A DNA stretch of 64,000 nucleotides from Lactobacillus kitasatonis DSM 16761 = JCM 1039. Its GTDB lineage: Bacteria; Bacillota; Bacilli; Lactobacillales; Lactobacillaceae. Positions 43,672 to 54,729 of the stretch are shown here, piece after piece. Both the position numbers and the translations under genes were made by a program. The stretch's first letter is position 1. Each line of letters opens with the position of its first letter. The notes under the pieces were generated by a model. The model was not told the DNA's origin, ran no database searches, and was given only the letters and a program-made list of their open reading frames with translations. The stretch is taken from positions 44,410-108,409 of the forward strand of contig NZ_BALU01000006.1 of the NCBI RefSeq assembly GCF_000615285.1, read 5' to 3'.

Positions 43672-46275
43672 TTACTTAGGTTCAACTTGTTGCATTTCGT
43701 AAACTTCGAATTCGTCGCCAACCTTGATATCGTTGTAGTCCTTAATGGTCAAACCACAGTCGGTACCTTGCTTAACTTCCTTAACGTCGTCCTTAAATCT
43801 CTTAAGTGATGCAATTTCACCATCGTATTTAACGATACCGTCACGAATAACTCTAATCTTAGAATCGTTCTTAACTACACCCTTATCAACGAAGGAACCA
43901 GCAATTGTACCAACCTTAGAAACCTTCCAAGTTTCACGAACTGTTAAGTTACCAATAACCTTTTCTTCGTAAGTTGGTTCAAGCATACCCTTCATGGCAG
44001 CAGTAACATCATCGATAGCCTTGTAGATGACACTGTACAGACGAATATCAACAGAGTCAGTTTCTGCTTGACTCTTAGCAGTTGCAGTTGGACGAACGTT
44101 GAAACCAATAATAAATGCATTAGATGCACCAGCTAAAGTAACATCTGATTCATTAATTGCACCAACGCCTGAGTGAATAATGTTAACACGTACGCCTTCA
44201 ACTTCGATCTTTTCAAGTGATTGTTGCAAAGCTTCTACTGAGCCTTGAACATCAGCCTTCAAGACAATGTCAACCTCTTTCATGTTTTCCTTCTTCATAG
44301 TATCAAAGAGGTTATCAAGGGTAACGTGTTGTACCTTTTCACGAGACTTTTGCAATGATTGTTGTGCTCTAGCTTCACCAACGCTTCTTGCAGTCTTTTC
44401 ATCCTTAAATTCAACCAACTTATCAGCTGATTCAGGAACATCGTTCAAACCAGTAATTTCAACAGGTTCTGATGGGGTTGCCTTCTTAACTTGACGACCA
44501 CGATCGTTGGTCATTGTACGTACACGACCGAAAGTATCACCCACAACAATTGGATCACCAATATTAAGTGTACCTTGTTGGATCAAAACGTCGGCTACAG
44601 GACCACGACCACGTGACAAACGAGCTTCAATTACAGTACCGATAGCCATTTCAGTAGGATTTGCCTTAAGTTCCATCACATCAGCTTGAAGCAAAATCAT
44701 TTGAAGCAAGTCATCAACGTTTTGACCAGTCTTAGCTGAAATGTTAACGAAAATTGTGTCACCACCGTAATCTTCAGGAATTAAGTTATACTTCATTAAT
44801 TCTTCGGTTACGTGTTGTGGGTTGGCACCTGGCTTATCCATCTTGTTAATTGCAACAATAATTGGAACATTAGCACTCTTAGCGTGGTCAATAGCTTCGA
44901 CAGTCTGTGGCATTACACCATCATCTGCAGCTACAACCAAAACAACGATATCAGTGATTTCGGCACCACGAGCACGCATGTTAGAGAATGCGGCGTGTCC
45001 TGGAGTATCCAAGAAAGTAATCAAACGGTTGTCTAATCTAACTTGGTAAGCACCGATCTTCTGAGTGATACCACCAGCTTCGTGAGCCGAAACGTGAGTA
45101 TGACGTAAGCGGTCAAGCAAAGTAGTCTTACCGTGGTCAACGTGACCCATGATAGTAACTACTGGTGGACGCTTAACTTGGTTCTTAGACTTCTTTGATT
45201 CTTCCATTCTCTTGTTGTAAAGAGTGTCAATATCTGAGATATCTTCATGAACCTTTTGCTTAGCATCAATACCGTATTCAGCAGCCAATAATTCAATCGT
45301 GTCCTTATCCAATGATTGGTTTTGGTTAGTCATAACACCAAGCATGAATAACTTCTTAACGATTTCTGCTGGTTCACGGTGAAGCAATTTACCAAGGTCT
45401 TGGGCGTTCATACCTTCTTCGTAAACCAATACTTCTGGTAATGGACGTTCCTTACGCTTAGTAGGTTGCTTCTTTGGCGTTTGTTCTTGTTGCTTCTTCT
45501 TGTTCTTACGACGTTTTCTTTCTGAACGATCTGAATGTTCACTGTGACCGTTGAAGAATTGGTTCTTACCCTTACGGCCTGGCTTACCTGTATTTCTACC
45601 ATGACCATTGCCACGTCTATCATCCTTAGGAGCTTCTGGCATAGTAACCTTAGCAGCTACTCTTTCATTAGCTGATGGTTGATTTTGCTTCAAACGAGCT
45701 GGGGATGGCTTTAAAATCTTAGGACCAATTACTTTCTTTTCAACTGGTGCTGACTTCTTCTTGTTGTTATCGTTATTAGTTTTCTTATTATTTTTCACTG
45801 GTTGTTCTTGTTTTGGATGTTTCAACTGTTCGTGATATTCTTTCTTAGCCTTTTGAGCTTCCTTGTTAAGTTGGCCTTCTTCGGCACGTTGCTTTTGCTT
45901 AAATTGTTGAAGCAAAGCTGCGGCCTTTGGCTTACCTGAACTAGCTCTATTATTGCCGCGTTCGTTTCGATTATCACGATTACGATCATTATTTTGACGA
46001 CGTTTATTATTACGTCTTCTTGGCTTCTTAGAAGAATTATTATCTTCTTGCTTCTTTTCATTCTTGCGAATAGAAGAAACAGAGATCTTAATCTTATTAT
46101 TCTTCTTGGCGGGAGCGGAGTTTTGGAAACTACTCTTTAATTTTGCAGCCTGTGCATCATCAATTGATGACATGTGATTTTTCACATCAAAGCATAAATC
46201 CTTTGCTTTTTGGACTACAACTTTATTATCAACGCCTACTTCTTTTGCGACTTCATAAATTCTTTTCTTTGCCAT
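43672..46275 (-). CDS. infB: Translation initiation factor IF-2
   Basis: 867 residues from ATG 46275 with AAGGAG eight bases upstream; the frame has six more codons without signal. Long Lys/Arg/Asn-rich N-terminal extension (about 1-320), then GTPase G1 [10 protein letters not shown]3 DTPGHAAF, G4 NKMDKPGAN, and C-terminal domains binding fMet-tRNA. Part of the rimP-nusA-ylxR-ylxQ-infB-rbfA operon. Confidence 0.97.
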   Translation of the reverse strand: MAKKRIYEVAKEVGVDNKVVVQKAKDLCFDVKNHMSSIDDAQAAKLKSSFQNSAPAKKNNKIKISVSSIRKNEKKQEDNNSSKKPRRRNNKRRQNNDRNRDNRNERGNNRASSGKPKAAALLQQFKQKQRAEEGQLNKEAQKAKKEYHEQLKHPKQEQPVKNNKKTNNDNNKKKSAPVEKKVIGPKILKPSPARLKQNQPSANERVAAKVTMPEAPKDDRRGNGHGRNTGKPGRKGKNQFFNGHSEHSDRSERKRRKNKKKQQEQTPKKQPTKRKERPLPEVLVYEEGMNAQDLGKLLHREPAEIVKKLFMLGVMTNQNQSLDKDTIELLAAEYGIDAKQKVHEDISDIDTLYNKRMEESKKSKNQVKRPPVVTIMGHVDHGKTTLLDRLRHTHVSAHEAGGITQKIGAYQVRLDNRLITFLDTPGHAAFSNMRARGAEITDIVVLVVAADDGVMPQTVEAIDHAKSANVPIIVAINKMDKPGANPQHVTEELMKYNLIPEDYGGDTIFVNISAKTGQNVDDLLQMILLQADVMELKANPTEMAIGTVIEARLSRGRGPVADVLIQQGTLNIGDPIVVGDTFGRVRTMTNDRGRQVKKATPSEPVEITGLNDVPESADKLVEFKDEKTARSVGEARAQQSLQKSREKVQHVTLDNLFDTMKKENMKEVDIVLKADVQGSVEALQQSLEKIEVEGVRVNIIHSGVGAINESDVTLAGASNAFIIGFNVRPTATAKSQAETDSVDIRLYSVIYKAIDDVTAAMKGMLEPTYEEKVIGNLTVRETWKVSKVGTIAGSFVDKGVVKNDSKIRVIRDGIVKYDGEIASLKRFKDDVKEVKQGTDCGLTIKDYNDIKVGDEFEVYEMQQVEPK

Positions 46276-46279
46276 CCAA

Positions 46280-46591
46280 TCACACTCCTTCATTTATTCT
46301 TTTAACTAATGCCCTAGCAAAACCAGCATCAGTTAATCCTAAAACTTTTCGCTTTTTGCCAATTGCTCTTGACATTTCACTAGCCGAAAATGAGTTTATC
46401 ATAGGAATATTATTTTTTCTGGCAACGCGATCCACTTTCTCTGCAGTGTTTGCTTGAACATCACTTGCAAGCAGGATCAGCTTTATTTTTCCTTTATTTG
46501 TCTCGTTTATTACAGTTTCGGTACCTGTTGTTAATTTTCCGGCACGCTCTGCTAAACCTAACAAATTAATTGCTTTTTGTCTATTTTGCAA
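46280..46591 (-). CDS. ylxQ: L7Ae-like ribosomal protein family (YlxQ)
   Basis: 103 residues of the L7Ae/L30e/S12e/Gadd45 fold: [39 protein letters not shown]. Putative RNA-binding protein located, as usual, between ylxR and infB. Confidence 0.9.
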   Translation of the reverse strand: MQNRQKAINLLGLAERAGKLTTGTETVINETNKGKIKLILLASDVQANTAEKVDRVARKNNIPMINSFSASEMSRAIGKKRKVLGLTDAGFARALVKRINEGV

Positions 46592-46593
46592 TC

Positions 46594-46890
46594 TTATTTA
46601 TCACCAAATAATTCTTTTCTTGCTTTCTGATGATCAACATAAGAGTAAAGTTCATCGTAAAAGCTGTCTGGAACCTTTGCACCTAAGCTACGATCCAAAA
46701 CGTGCTTTTCCTTGGCTTCTTCAATCTTAGATGGATCAAGTGAAACATATGCTCCTCGTCCTGCCTTTTTACCAGTAGGATCAACAGAAACATTCTTTTC
46801 TTTATCGATCACAATGCGTACTAATTCTTTCTTAGGTTGCATTGTATCGGTTAATAAATCCTTCCGCATTGGGATTTTTCTTTTTTTCAA
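46594..46890 (-). CDS. ylxR: YlxR family RNA-binding protein
   Basis: 98 residues: MQPKKELVRIVIDKEKNVSV, DPTGKKAGRGAYVSLDPSKI. The usual CVVTGE-type start of the family reads DLLTDTMQPKKE here, lacking Cys, so a metal-binding role is unlikely. Between nusA and ylxQ. Confidence 0.9.
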   Translation of the reverse strand: MKKRKIPMRKDLLTDTMQPKKELVRIVIDKEKNVSVDPTGKKAGRGAYVSLDPSKIEEAKEKHVLDRSLGAKVPDSFYDELYSYVDHQKARKELFGDK

Positions 46891-46898
46891 AAGATCAC

Positions 46899-48071
46899 CT
46901 ATTCTTCAGTATTATCTTCTGCATTTTCTGCATCGTTTGCATCTACAGCTTCAGTGTCATCACTTGAAGTAGTTTCTTCATTAGTTGCTGCTGCATCTTC
47001 ACTATTAGAATCTGATGACTTTTCGTCAACAAATTCTACTTCGGATTCTGGACGGATATCAATCTTGTAGCCAGTCAAACGAGCTGCAAGACGTACGTTT
47101 TGACCCTTCTTACCAATAGCAAGTGATAATTGGTAATCTGGCACAATTACCAAAGCACTCTTTTCATCTTCATCATCACCAAATTGAACAGCAATTACTT
47201 CTGCTGGGTTCAATGCATTAGCGATAAAGTCTGATGGGTCTTCTTCGTACTTAACGATATCGATGTTTTCGCCGCCAAGTTCATTAACAACGTTTTGAAC
47301 ACGAGCACCCTTTTGACCTACACAAGTTCCGACTGGATCAATGTTAGGATCATTTGACTTAACAGCCATTTTGGTACGGTCGCCAGCTTCACGAGCAATT
47401 GAAACAATTTCAACAGTTCCATCATAAATTTCTGGAACTTCTTGTTCAAATAAACGCTTTACCATATCTGGAGCAGTTCTAGATACAGTAATTTGGGCAC
47501 CCTTAGAATCTGAACCTACATGAGTTACCAATACACGAATTTGATCTTGTGGGTTGTAAATTTCATTAGGCATTTGATCGTGATGTGGCATTACAGCTTC
47601 AACATTGCCAATTTTAACATAAACAAAGCGATTATCACGGCGTTCTACAGTACCTGTAACAAGCTCATCTTCATATTGAGAATATTCATCAATAATATGA
47701 TTTCTTTCTGCTTCACGCAAACGTTGCATAATAACTTGCTTGGCAGTTTGAGCAGCAATACGACCAAAGTTCTTAGGAGTTACTTCAAAACGAATTTCAT
47801 CGCCAACTTCATAAGCACGGTTGATAGCTAAAGCATCTTTTAAGCTGACTTCCAAACGATCATCTTGAACTTCGTCAACAACTGTCTTAACAGCCATAAC
47901 TTTAAAGTTGCCTTTTCTTTCGTCAAAATCAACTTCAACGTTTTGTGCTTGGTTATAATTCTTCTTGTATGCAGCTACCAAAGCGGCTTTAATTGCATCA
48001 ACAATAACATCTTGCTTAATGCCCTTAGTCTTTTCTAAGGTGGCAAACGCTTCTAGCATTTCTTTAGACAT
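46899..48071 (-). CDS. nusA: Transcription termination/antitermination factor NusA
   Basis: 390 residues: N-terminal RNA polymerase-binding domain, S1 domain (TGTVERRDNRFVYVKIGNVE), two KH domains (GTCVGQKGARVQNVVNELGG, LAIGKKGQNVRLAARLTGY) and an acidic Ser/Glu-rich tail of about 40 residues. Operon with rimP. Confidence 0.96.
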   Translation of the reverse strand: MSKEMLEAFATLEKTKGIKQDVIVDAIKAALVAAYKKNYNQAQNVEVDFDERKGNFKVMAVKTVVDEVQDDRLEVSLKDALAINRAYEVGDEIRFEVTPKNFGRIAAQTAKQVIMQRLREAERNHIIDEYSQYEDELVTGTVERRDNRFVYVKIGNVEAVMPHHDQMPNEIYNPQDQIRVLVTHVGSDSKGAQITVSRTAPDMVKRLFEQEVPEIYDGTVEIVSIAREAGDRTKMAVKSNDPNIDPVGTCVGQKGARVQNVVNELGGENIDIVKYEEDPSDFIANALNPAEVIAVQFGDDEDEKSALVIVPDYQLSLAIGKKGQNVRLAARLTGYKIDIRPESEVEFVDEKSSDSNSEDAAATNEETTSSDDTEAVDANDAENAEDNTEE

Positions 48072-48090
48072 AAGTTTTTAATCAGCCTTT

Positions 48091-48567
48091 CTAAAATTCA
48101 ATTGCAAAACGAATATTTGCAATTAACTTACGGGGAACAGTTAATGTTTTTCGTCTTGTCTTATCTTTTACTTCCAATACAATCTCTTCATCATTATAGG
48201 ACTTAAGCGTACCTTCATACACTTTTTTGTCCTCAATTTTTTGATAGAGACCAATATGAATATAATCATTCAAAGCCTTTTTCCAATCTGCTTCAGTCTT
48301 AATAGGACGTTCTGCACCTGGAGATGATAATTCCAAAACATATGGATCAGGGAATGGATCTGGATTGAGAGTATCGAGCTTTTCAGAAACAAGTTCACTC
48401 AAAGATGCGATTTCATCAATATCAATTCCATTTGGCTCACGATCTACATAGATACGTAAATAATTTTGTCCCTTCTCTTTAACGTATTCCATATCAACCA
48501 ACATGTCACCATGTTCATCAATAATTGGTTCAACAACTGGACGAACAAGATCTATAACTTTAGACAA
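48091..48567 (-). CDS. rimP: Ribosome maturation factor RimP
   Basis: 158 residues from a TTG at 48565-48567 with GGAGG eight bases upstream. The frame extends 14 codons further, but that stretch is the leader terminator. RimP motifs: [56 protein letters not shown]. First gene of the nusA-infB operon. Confidence 0.93.
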   Translation of the reverse strand: MSKVIDLVRPVVEPIIDEHGDMLVDMEYVKEKGQNYLRIYVDREPNGIDIDEIASLSELVSEKLDTLNPDPFPDPYVLELSSPGAERPIKTEADWKKALNDYIHIGLYQKIEDKKVYEGTLKSYNDEEIVLEVKDKTRRKTLTVPRKLIANIRFAIEF

Positions 48568-48583
48568 AAATTTTCCTCCGTAA

Positions 48584-48611
48584 TAAAAAGAGTGAGCATT
48601 ACTGCTCACTC
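48584..48611 (-). terminator. Terminator in the rimP leader / end of polC
   Basis: GAGTGAGCA-GTAA-TGCTCACTC (48590-48611), GNRA-type loop, followed by TTTTTATTA on the minus strand. It ends polC transcripts, but also lies after the rimP promoter, so it may attenuate the rimP-nusA operon. Confidence 0.82.
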
Positions 48612-48638
48612 GAATTTACCTATTCGAACTTCTCTAAT

Positions 48639-48668
48639 AGTATACCATGTTTTACTAAACAATGTAAA
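48639..48668 (-). promoter_or_regulatory. Putative rimP-nusA-infB promoter
   Basis: TTTACA (48663-48668) and TATACT (48639-48644), 18 bp apart, on the minus strand between the polC stop and the terminator. Transcripts from it would meet the terminator within about 25 nt. Confidence 0.6.
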
Positions 48669-48677
48669 ATCAGATAT

Positions 48678-51600
48678 CTAGAAAAGAGATAATTGATTTT
48701 CGTCAGGCATCCCTTCCAAGACACCATTATCTTCAAAATAGTTCATGATTGTTTGAGAAACTTTACCACGCTTAGCCAAATCTTCCTTAGACAGGAATTT
48801 CTTTTCAGCACGAGCAGCCACAATCTGCTTAGCTGCGTTATCTCCTAAACCAGGTACAGCATTGAATGGAGCCAAGATAGTATGTTTATCCAAGATCTTA
48901 AAATCAGTAGCTTCAGATTGATCAATATCAACCATCTTGATCTTGATGCCACGTTCAAGACATTCATTAGCAATTTCCAAAACAGTTAACAAACTCTTGT
49001 CCTTTGCTGAAGCATCCATACCCTTATCTTGAATTTCTTTCATTGCTGCCTTAACGGTATTTTTACCATGACTCATTGCAACCAAGTCAAATAAGTCGGC
49101 ACGAACTGAGAAGTAAGCAGTGTAGTATATTTCTGGATAGTACACTTTAAACCAAGCAATTCTCAAAGCCATCAAAATGTAGGCGGTGGCGTGTGCCTTA
49201 GGGAACATGTACTTGATCTTCAAACAAGAAGGAATATACCAATCTGGAATCTTCTTGTTTTTCTTAAGTACGGCCATATTTTCATCGCTAATTCCGCGAC
49301 CGTGACGAACTGATTCCATAGTTGAGAAGGCAACTTCTGGTTTTACGCCCCAGTGAATCAAGTCCATCATAATGTTGTCACGACAACCAATAACGTCCTT
49401 TAACTTGCAAGTACCGTTATTAACCAAATCTTCAGCATTACCTAGCCATACGTCAGTACCGTGTGACAAACCAGAAATCTGCAATAATTCGGCAAAAGTA
49501 GTTGGTTTAGTTTCTTCAAGCATCCCTCTAACAAAACGAGTACCAAATTCCGGTACACCCAAAGTACCAGTTTGAGAACCAATTTGTTCAGGGGTTACTC
49601 CCAAAGCTTTTGTACCTGAGAACAATGACATAACACCTGGATCATCTGGTGGAATAGTCAATGGATCAATTCCTGACAAATCCTGCAAGTGACGAATCAT
49701 GGTTGGGTCATCGTGTCCCAGAATATCGAACTTCAAAATGTTATCGTGAATTGAGTGGAAGTCATAGTGTGTAATTAACCAAGCAGCATTCACATCATCA
49801 GCTGGATAAGAAACTGGCGTAAAGTCATAAATATCCATGTCATCTGGAACTACAACAATTCCGGCTGGGTGTTGACCTGTCGTTCTCTTTACCCCACGAA
49901 TACCACTAGCTAAACGATCAAGTTCAGCATTCCGCAGTTTCAAATCTCTTTCTTCATCAAAGTGCTTAGCATAACCATAAGCCGTCTTATCAGCAACCGT
50001 GGCAATAGTTCCGGCACGATATGAATTATCGGGGCCAAACATAACTCGAATGAAGTTATGTGCTACTGGTTGGTAGTCACCGGAGAAGTTCAAATCGATA
50101 TCAGGAACCTTATCACCGTGGAAACCCAAGAAAGTAGCAAATGGAATATCCTGACCATCTTTTACTAACGGAGTACCACATTTTGGACAATTCTTATCAG
50201 GCAAGTCAAACCCTGAACCATATTCCCCATTTTCAAAGAATTGAGAATACTTACACTTAGGACAGCGATAGTGTGGTGCCAGCGGGTTAACTTCAGTAAT
50301 ACCTGACATTGTAGCTACCAAACTAGATCCTACTGAACCACGGGAACCTACCAAATACCCATCTTTGTTTGACTTAGCTACAAGACGTTGAGAAATTAAG
50401 TAAATAACCGCATAACCATTAGAAATAATAGAGTTAAGTTCCAAATCGATACGGTCCTTAACGATCTTAGGCAAAGGATTACCGTATAATTCATAAGCCT
50501 TGTCGTAAGTCAATTTCTTCATTTCTTCATCAGCGTGAGCAATGTGAGGTGGATACAAACCATCTTTAATAGGCTGAATTTCAGAAATTTCATCCGCAAT
50601 CTTATTAGTATTATCAATGACGATTTCTTTAGCTACATCTTCACCTAAGAAACTAAAGGCATCAAGCATTTCTTGCGTAGAATAGAAGTGCAAATCTGGT
50701 TGTGGCTTGTTTCTATTAGGGTTAGAACGTTGAGCAGAAATCAGAATTGTACGATAAATTGCATCATGTGGTTCAACGTAGTGCGAATCACCAGTTGCTA
50801 CAACAGGTTTATTTAATTCTTTACCTAGTTTATAGATATTGTTGATAATTTCTTCAAGCTGATTTTCATCTTTGATCAACCCATCAGCAATTAATTGTGA
50901 GTATGTTGCTGGTGGTTGAACTTCCAAGAAGTCATAGAACTTGGCCTTTTCACGTGCTTCATCGTAACCTTTTTGCATCATAGCAACAAAGACGTCACCT
51001 TGCCAACAGCCTGAACCGTACAAAAGTCCTTCGTGCAAATCTGCCAAATCAGACTTAGGCGTTCTAGGAATACGGTAAAAGTCTTTCGTACTTGCGATTG
51101 AAACTAATTTATACAGATTCTTTAAACCTTTCTGGTCTTTAGCTAGCACCGTCATATGAGAAGGACGAGCACGCTTATAAACTTCACCATGAGCCGCATA
51201 GCCATTTAAGTTGTTCAAGTTATCTTCGTTGTACTTTTTCTTAAAAGCATCAAGTAACTTGTACATCAAATAGCCAGTTGCTTCCGCATCCTGATTAGCT
51301 CTGTGGTGGTGTTCCAAAGAAACATTGTACTTCTTAGCTAATGAATCCAAAGTGTGTCGATTTTGTTCTGGGTGCAATAAACGAGATACTTCAAGAGTAT
51401 CAACAACAGGCTGAGTAATTTCACTGAGTCCTGCTCTTCTTAAAGCAGCGTTAACAAAACCAACATCGAACTGAACATTGTGTCCACAAAGAGGACGGTC
51501 ACCGTAAAAGTCTTGGAACTGTTTAATTACGACGTCTTCATCATCGGCTGCACTAACCATTTCATCTGTAATAGAGGTCAAATTAATGGTTTGTTCACTC

Positions 51601-52985
51601 AGTGGATGATGCGGATTGATAAATTTATCAAATCTTTCGAGCACTTCACCATTCTTCATTTTTACGGCACCAATTTCAATAATCGTGTCGTAAACGGACG
51701 AAAGTCCTGTAGTTTCAACGTCGAAGATTACAAATTCACGATCTTCATAAGTCATTGGAGCTGGATTCAAGACAAGTAAAGCATGATCATCAATCATGTT
51801 AGCTTCAACACCATAAAGAATCTTCATGTCAGTAGCTTTACCAGTGCTATATGCTTCTGGGAAGGACTGAACATCACCATGATCTGTAATCGCAATTGCT
51901 TTTTGACCAAACTTCTTGGCAGTTTTAATGAAATCAGTTGGCGTATTAGTAGCATCAAGCTGACTCATATTGGTATGCAAGTGAAGTTCAACACGCTTTT
52001 GTTCACCCTCATACTTTTCAGTACGACCCACATGTTCAACAGTTTCAAAACTACTAATATTGAACACTACATCGTGTTGGTACTGATCATCTGCAGCTGT
52101 ACCTTGCATCTTTGCCCAAGTGCCTGGCTTAATAGCTGACATTTGTTCAATTTGATCTTTATCAGATACAAATTTCTTGAAAGCAATTGAATCACTATAG
52201 TCAGTGATTTCACCGGTAAAAATTACCGCTCCTGACTTTAATTCACGACTTTCAATGTTAAAGATGTTACCTTCAATAACAACATTACGGGTACCGTCTT
52301 CGACATCTTTAATTTGAGTAATTGAAGCATTTTCATCCAATTTGCGTTTTCCATAACTAGTACGCTTAGTTGGGTATTGGCGTGGCTGAGGCTTTGGCTT
52401 TTCAGGAGTCTGCTCAAATTGCTTTTGCATATCCTTTTCATGTTCTTCATGGCGTTCTTCCAGACTTTGCAAGTTGCTTTCCATACTGGATTGATCAACC
52501 TGAGTAATAAATTTCAGGTTAAAGAAGCCGTACTTACGCATTTCTAAAGCCAACTCGTCTAAAGCCTTTTGCTCAATTATTCCGTCAATAATATTGTTGT
52601 CAACTGGGATAACCCAGCGACCATCAACTTTTTCTGGCTTTTGACCTGCTAAAAATTCACGAGCCATTGGTTGCAATACATTAGAATTTTCAACTGCATA
52701 ATGCCAATAGTTTGGTAAATATTTATCTGAGCCATCACCGGTATTTACAAAAAATCTTACATTTACAAACGAAGAAAAACTTTCTTCTATAGCTTTTCTT
52801 AATGCCACATAGGTATCGTACTGTAATGGAGTATCAAAAAAAACGTGGATATCCCACCTATGTTCTTTAGCGTAAACATCCACGTTTTCAATCTTTCCCT
52901 TTTGAAGAAGATAATTATCTTCAAAACTATCAGGAAAGTGAACCTGTTTGAGCAATTTTAAGAAAAGATCGTTTTTATTTGCCAC
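48678..52985 (-). CDS. polC: DNA polymerase III alpha subunit, PolC type
   Basis: 1,435 residues, the replicative polymerase of Gram-positives. N-terminal and OB region, PHP domain (ELHLHTNMSQLDATN), inserted DEDDh proofreading exonuclease (FVIFDVETTGLSSVYDTIIE), zinc-finger region (CPKCKYSQFF, CPKCGTPL), catalytic PDIDLNFSGDYQ, and C-terminal helix-hairpin-helix. Downstream of proS. Confidence 0.97.
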   Translation of the reverse strand: MANKNDLFLKLLKQVHFPDSFEDNYLLQKGKIENVDVYAKEHRWDIHVFFDTPLQYDTYVALRKAIEESFSSFVNVRFFVNTGDGSDKYLPNYWHYAVENSNVLQPMAREFLAGQKPEKVDGRWVIPVDNNIIDGIIEQKALDELALEMRKYGFFNLKFITQVDQSSMESNLQSLEERHEEHEKDMQKQFEQTPEKPKPQPRQYPTKRTSYGKRKLDENASITQIKDVEDGTRNVVIEGNIFNIESRELKSGAVIFTGEITDYSDSIAFKKFVSDKDQIEQMSAIKPGTWAKMQGTAADDQYQHDVVFNISSFETVEHVGRTEKYEGEQKRVELHLHTNMSQLDATNTPTDFIKTAKKFGQKAIAITDHGDVQSFPEAYSTGKATDMKILYGVEANMIDDHALLVLNPAPMTYEDREFVIFDVETTGLSSVYDTIIEIGAVKMKNGEVLERFDKFINPHHPLSEQTINLTSITDEMVSAADDEDVVIKQFQDFYGDRPLCGHNVQFDVGFVNAALRRAGLSEITQPVVDTLEVSRLLHPEQNRHTLDSLAKKYNVSLEHHHRANQDAEATGYLMYKLLDAFKKKYNEDNLNNLNGYAAHGEVYKRARPSHMTVLAKDQKGLKNLYKLVSIASTKDFYRIPRTPKSDLADLHEGLLYGSGCWQGDVFVAMMQKGYDEAREKAKFYDFLEVQPPATYSQLIADGLIKDENQLEEIINNIYKLGKELNKPVVATGDSHYVEPHDAIYRTILISAQRSNPNRNKPQPDLHFYSTQEMLDAFSFLGEDVAKEIVIDNTNKIADEISEIQPIKDGLYPPHIAHADEEMKKLTYDKAYELYGNPLPKIVKDRIDLELNSIISNGYAVIYLISQRLVAKSNKDGYLVGSRGSVGSSLVATMSGITEVNPLAPHYRCPKCKYSQFFENGEYGSGFDLPDKNCPKCGTPLVKDGQDIPFATFLGFHGDKVPDIDLNFSGDYQPVAHNFIRVMFGPDNSYRAGTIATVADKTAYGYAKHFDEERDLKLRNAELDRLASGIRGVKRTTGQHPAGIVVVPDDMDIYDFTPVSYPADDVNAAWLITHYDFHSIHDNILKFDILGHDDPTMIRHLQDLSGIDPLTIPPDDPGVMSLFSGTKALGVTPEQIGSQTGTLGVPEFGTRFVRGMLEETKPTTFAELLQISGLSHGTDVWLGNAEDLVNNGTCKLKDVIGCRDNIMMDLIHWGVKPEVAFSTMESVRHGRGISDENMAVLKKNKKIPDWYIPSCLKIKYMFPKAHATAYILMALRIAWFKVYYPEIYYTAYFSVRADLFDLVAMSHGKNTVKAAMKEIQDKGMDASAKDKSLLTVLEIANECLERGIKIKMVDIDQSEATDFKILDKHTILAPFNAVPGLGDNAAKQIVAARAEKKFLSKEDLAKRGKVSQTIMNYFEDNGVLEGMPDENQLSLF

Positions 52986-52990
52986 AAAAA

Positions 52991-54688
52991 TTATCCTAAC
53001 TCTTGATTTACAAACTTATCTAATTCATCAATTGACATTTCGGTTGCCTTAGCATCAGTTGGTCTCTTAACTTCAACGATGCCATCAGCAGCCTTCTTAC
53101 CAACCGTAATTCTAATTGGAGCACCAACTAAGTCAGCATCAGCAAACTTAACACCGGCACGTTCCTTACGGTCGTCATATAAAACATCATACTTTTCACT
53201 GAATTTCTTTTCAAGTTTTTCAGCTAATTCAGTCTGATCATCCTTGTTCATCTTCATTTGAACAATATGAATTTCAAATGGAGCGATTTCCTTTGGCCAT
53301 GCAACACCGCGTTCAGTTAAGTGTTGTTCAACTGCTGCAGAAAGCATTCTAGTTACACCGATACCGTATGAACCCATGATAACTGGCTTAGACTTACCAT
53401 TTTGATCCAAGAAATCTGCACCCATAGTCTTAGTGTAGTAAGTACCCAACTTAAAGATGTGACCCACTTCGATTGAAGTAGTGAATTTAAGTGGTAAGTG
53501 ATCAACTGGGTCTGGTTCGCCTTCATTAGCAACTCTAAGGTCAGCAAATTCATCTACCTTAAAGTCACGATCTAAGTTAGCGTTCTTGTATTGGTAGTCA
53601 GTTTCACCAGCACCAACAACAACGTTGTAAAGGTCCTTAACAGTTTCATCAGCAATAATCTTATCTGCCCAATCTGCATTTACAGGACCTACACCGCCCT
53701 TTTCACTACCAGTGATTTCTTTCAAATCCTTGGTATCAGCTTCATGAACTTCATCAGCATCAAGAACGTGACCTAATTTTACTTCGTTAATTTGCTTATC
53801 GCCACGAATTAAAACTAAAACTTTTTGCCCATCAGCAATGTAAAGAATACTCTTTACGATTCTAGTTGCAGGAACATCTAAGAATTTAGCTAATTTTTCA
53901 ATAGTATCGCAATCTGGAGTTGCAACCTTAGCTAATTCCTTTGGATCTTCAGGATCTTGTTTAAATGTGTCAATACTCTTAGCCATTTCAAGGTTAGCAG
54001 CATAAGTGCCTTTTTCGTTAGTAGCAATGGTATCTTCACCAATTGCAGCTGGAGCTTGAAATTCAGTAGAATTCTTACCACCCATTGTACCTGAGTCAGC
54101 AATTACTGGGTGAACTGAAACACCTGCACGTTTGAAAATACGCTTGTAGGCATTTTCTTGATCGTTAAATTGTTCGTCCAATTGATCACGAGTAGCAGCA
54201 AAACTGTAACCATCAAGCATTACAAATTCACGACCACGAAGAAGACCAAAACGAGGACGGTTTTCATCACGAAACTTAGTTTGAATTTGGTAAAGAGCCA
54301 TTGGCATTTGCTTGTAACTCTTCAAATTCTTAGCAATGATTTCTGTGAATGTTTCTTCATGAGTAGGTCCTAACAAACTTTCACGACCGTGACGGTCCTT
54401 AAGTTTAAACATTTCTGGACCATATTTCTTGTAACGACCAGATTCTTGCCATAAAGTTGCTGGAAGCAAGTGAGGCATGATCATTTCTGGAACATTGATC
54501 TTATCCATTTCTTGTTCAATGATTGATTCAGCCTTACGTAAAACACGGTAACCTAATGGAAGGTAAGCATAAACACCAGCAGTAACTTGACGAATATAGC
54601 CACCTCTAATCATCAATTTATGACTTTCTGCCACAGCATCAGATGGTGCTTCCTTTAAAGTTGGCATAAAAAATTTTGATTGACGCAT
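52991..54688 (-). CDS. proS: Prolyl-tRNA synthetase
   Basis: 565 residues, the bacterial-type enzyme with the YbaK-like editing insertion (about 230-395). Class II motifs: VTAGVYAYLPLGYRVLRKAE, RDENRPRFGLLRGREFVMLD, VIMGSYGIGVTRMLSAAVEQ; anticodon-binding domain at the C-terminus. Upstream of polC. Confidence 0.96.
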   Translation of the reverse strand: MRQSKFFMPTLKEAPSDAVAESHKLMIRGGYIRQVTAGVYAYLPLGYRVLRKAESIIEQEMDKINVPEMIMPHLLPATLWQESGRYKKYGPEMFKLKDRHGRESLLGPTHEETFTEIIAKNLKSYKQMPMALYQIQTKFRDENRPRFGLLRGREFVMLDGYSFAATRDQLDEQFNDQENAYKRIFKRAGVSVHPVIADSGTMGGKNSTEFQAPAAIGEDTIATNEKGTYAANLEMAKSIDTFKQDPEDPKELAKVATPDCDTIEKLAKFLDVPATRIVKSILYIADGQKVLVLIRGDKQINEVKLGHVLDADEVHEADTKDLKEITGSEKGGVGPVNADWADKIIADETVKDLYNVVVGAGETDYQYKNANLDRDFKVDEFADLRVANEGEPDPVDHLPLKFTTSIEVGHIFKLGTYYTKTMGADFLDQNGKSKPVIMGSYGIGVTRMLSAAVEQHLTERGVAWPKEIAPFEIHIVQMKMNKDDQTELAEKLEKKFSEKYDVLYDDRKERAGVKFADADLVGAPIRITVGKKAADGIVEVKRPTDAKATEMSIDELDKFVNQELG

Positions 54689-54729
54689 TATTTTTTATAA
54701 TCTCCTAAAGTAAAAACAAAACTAACTAA

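Noticed and set aside
52238..52498. Leftward frame of 86 codons within polC in another frame
   Set aside because: Shadow of polC; no start signal and unlike codon use.
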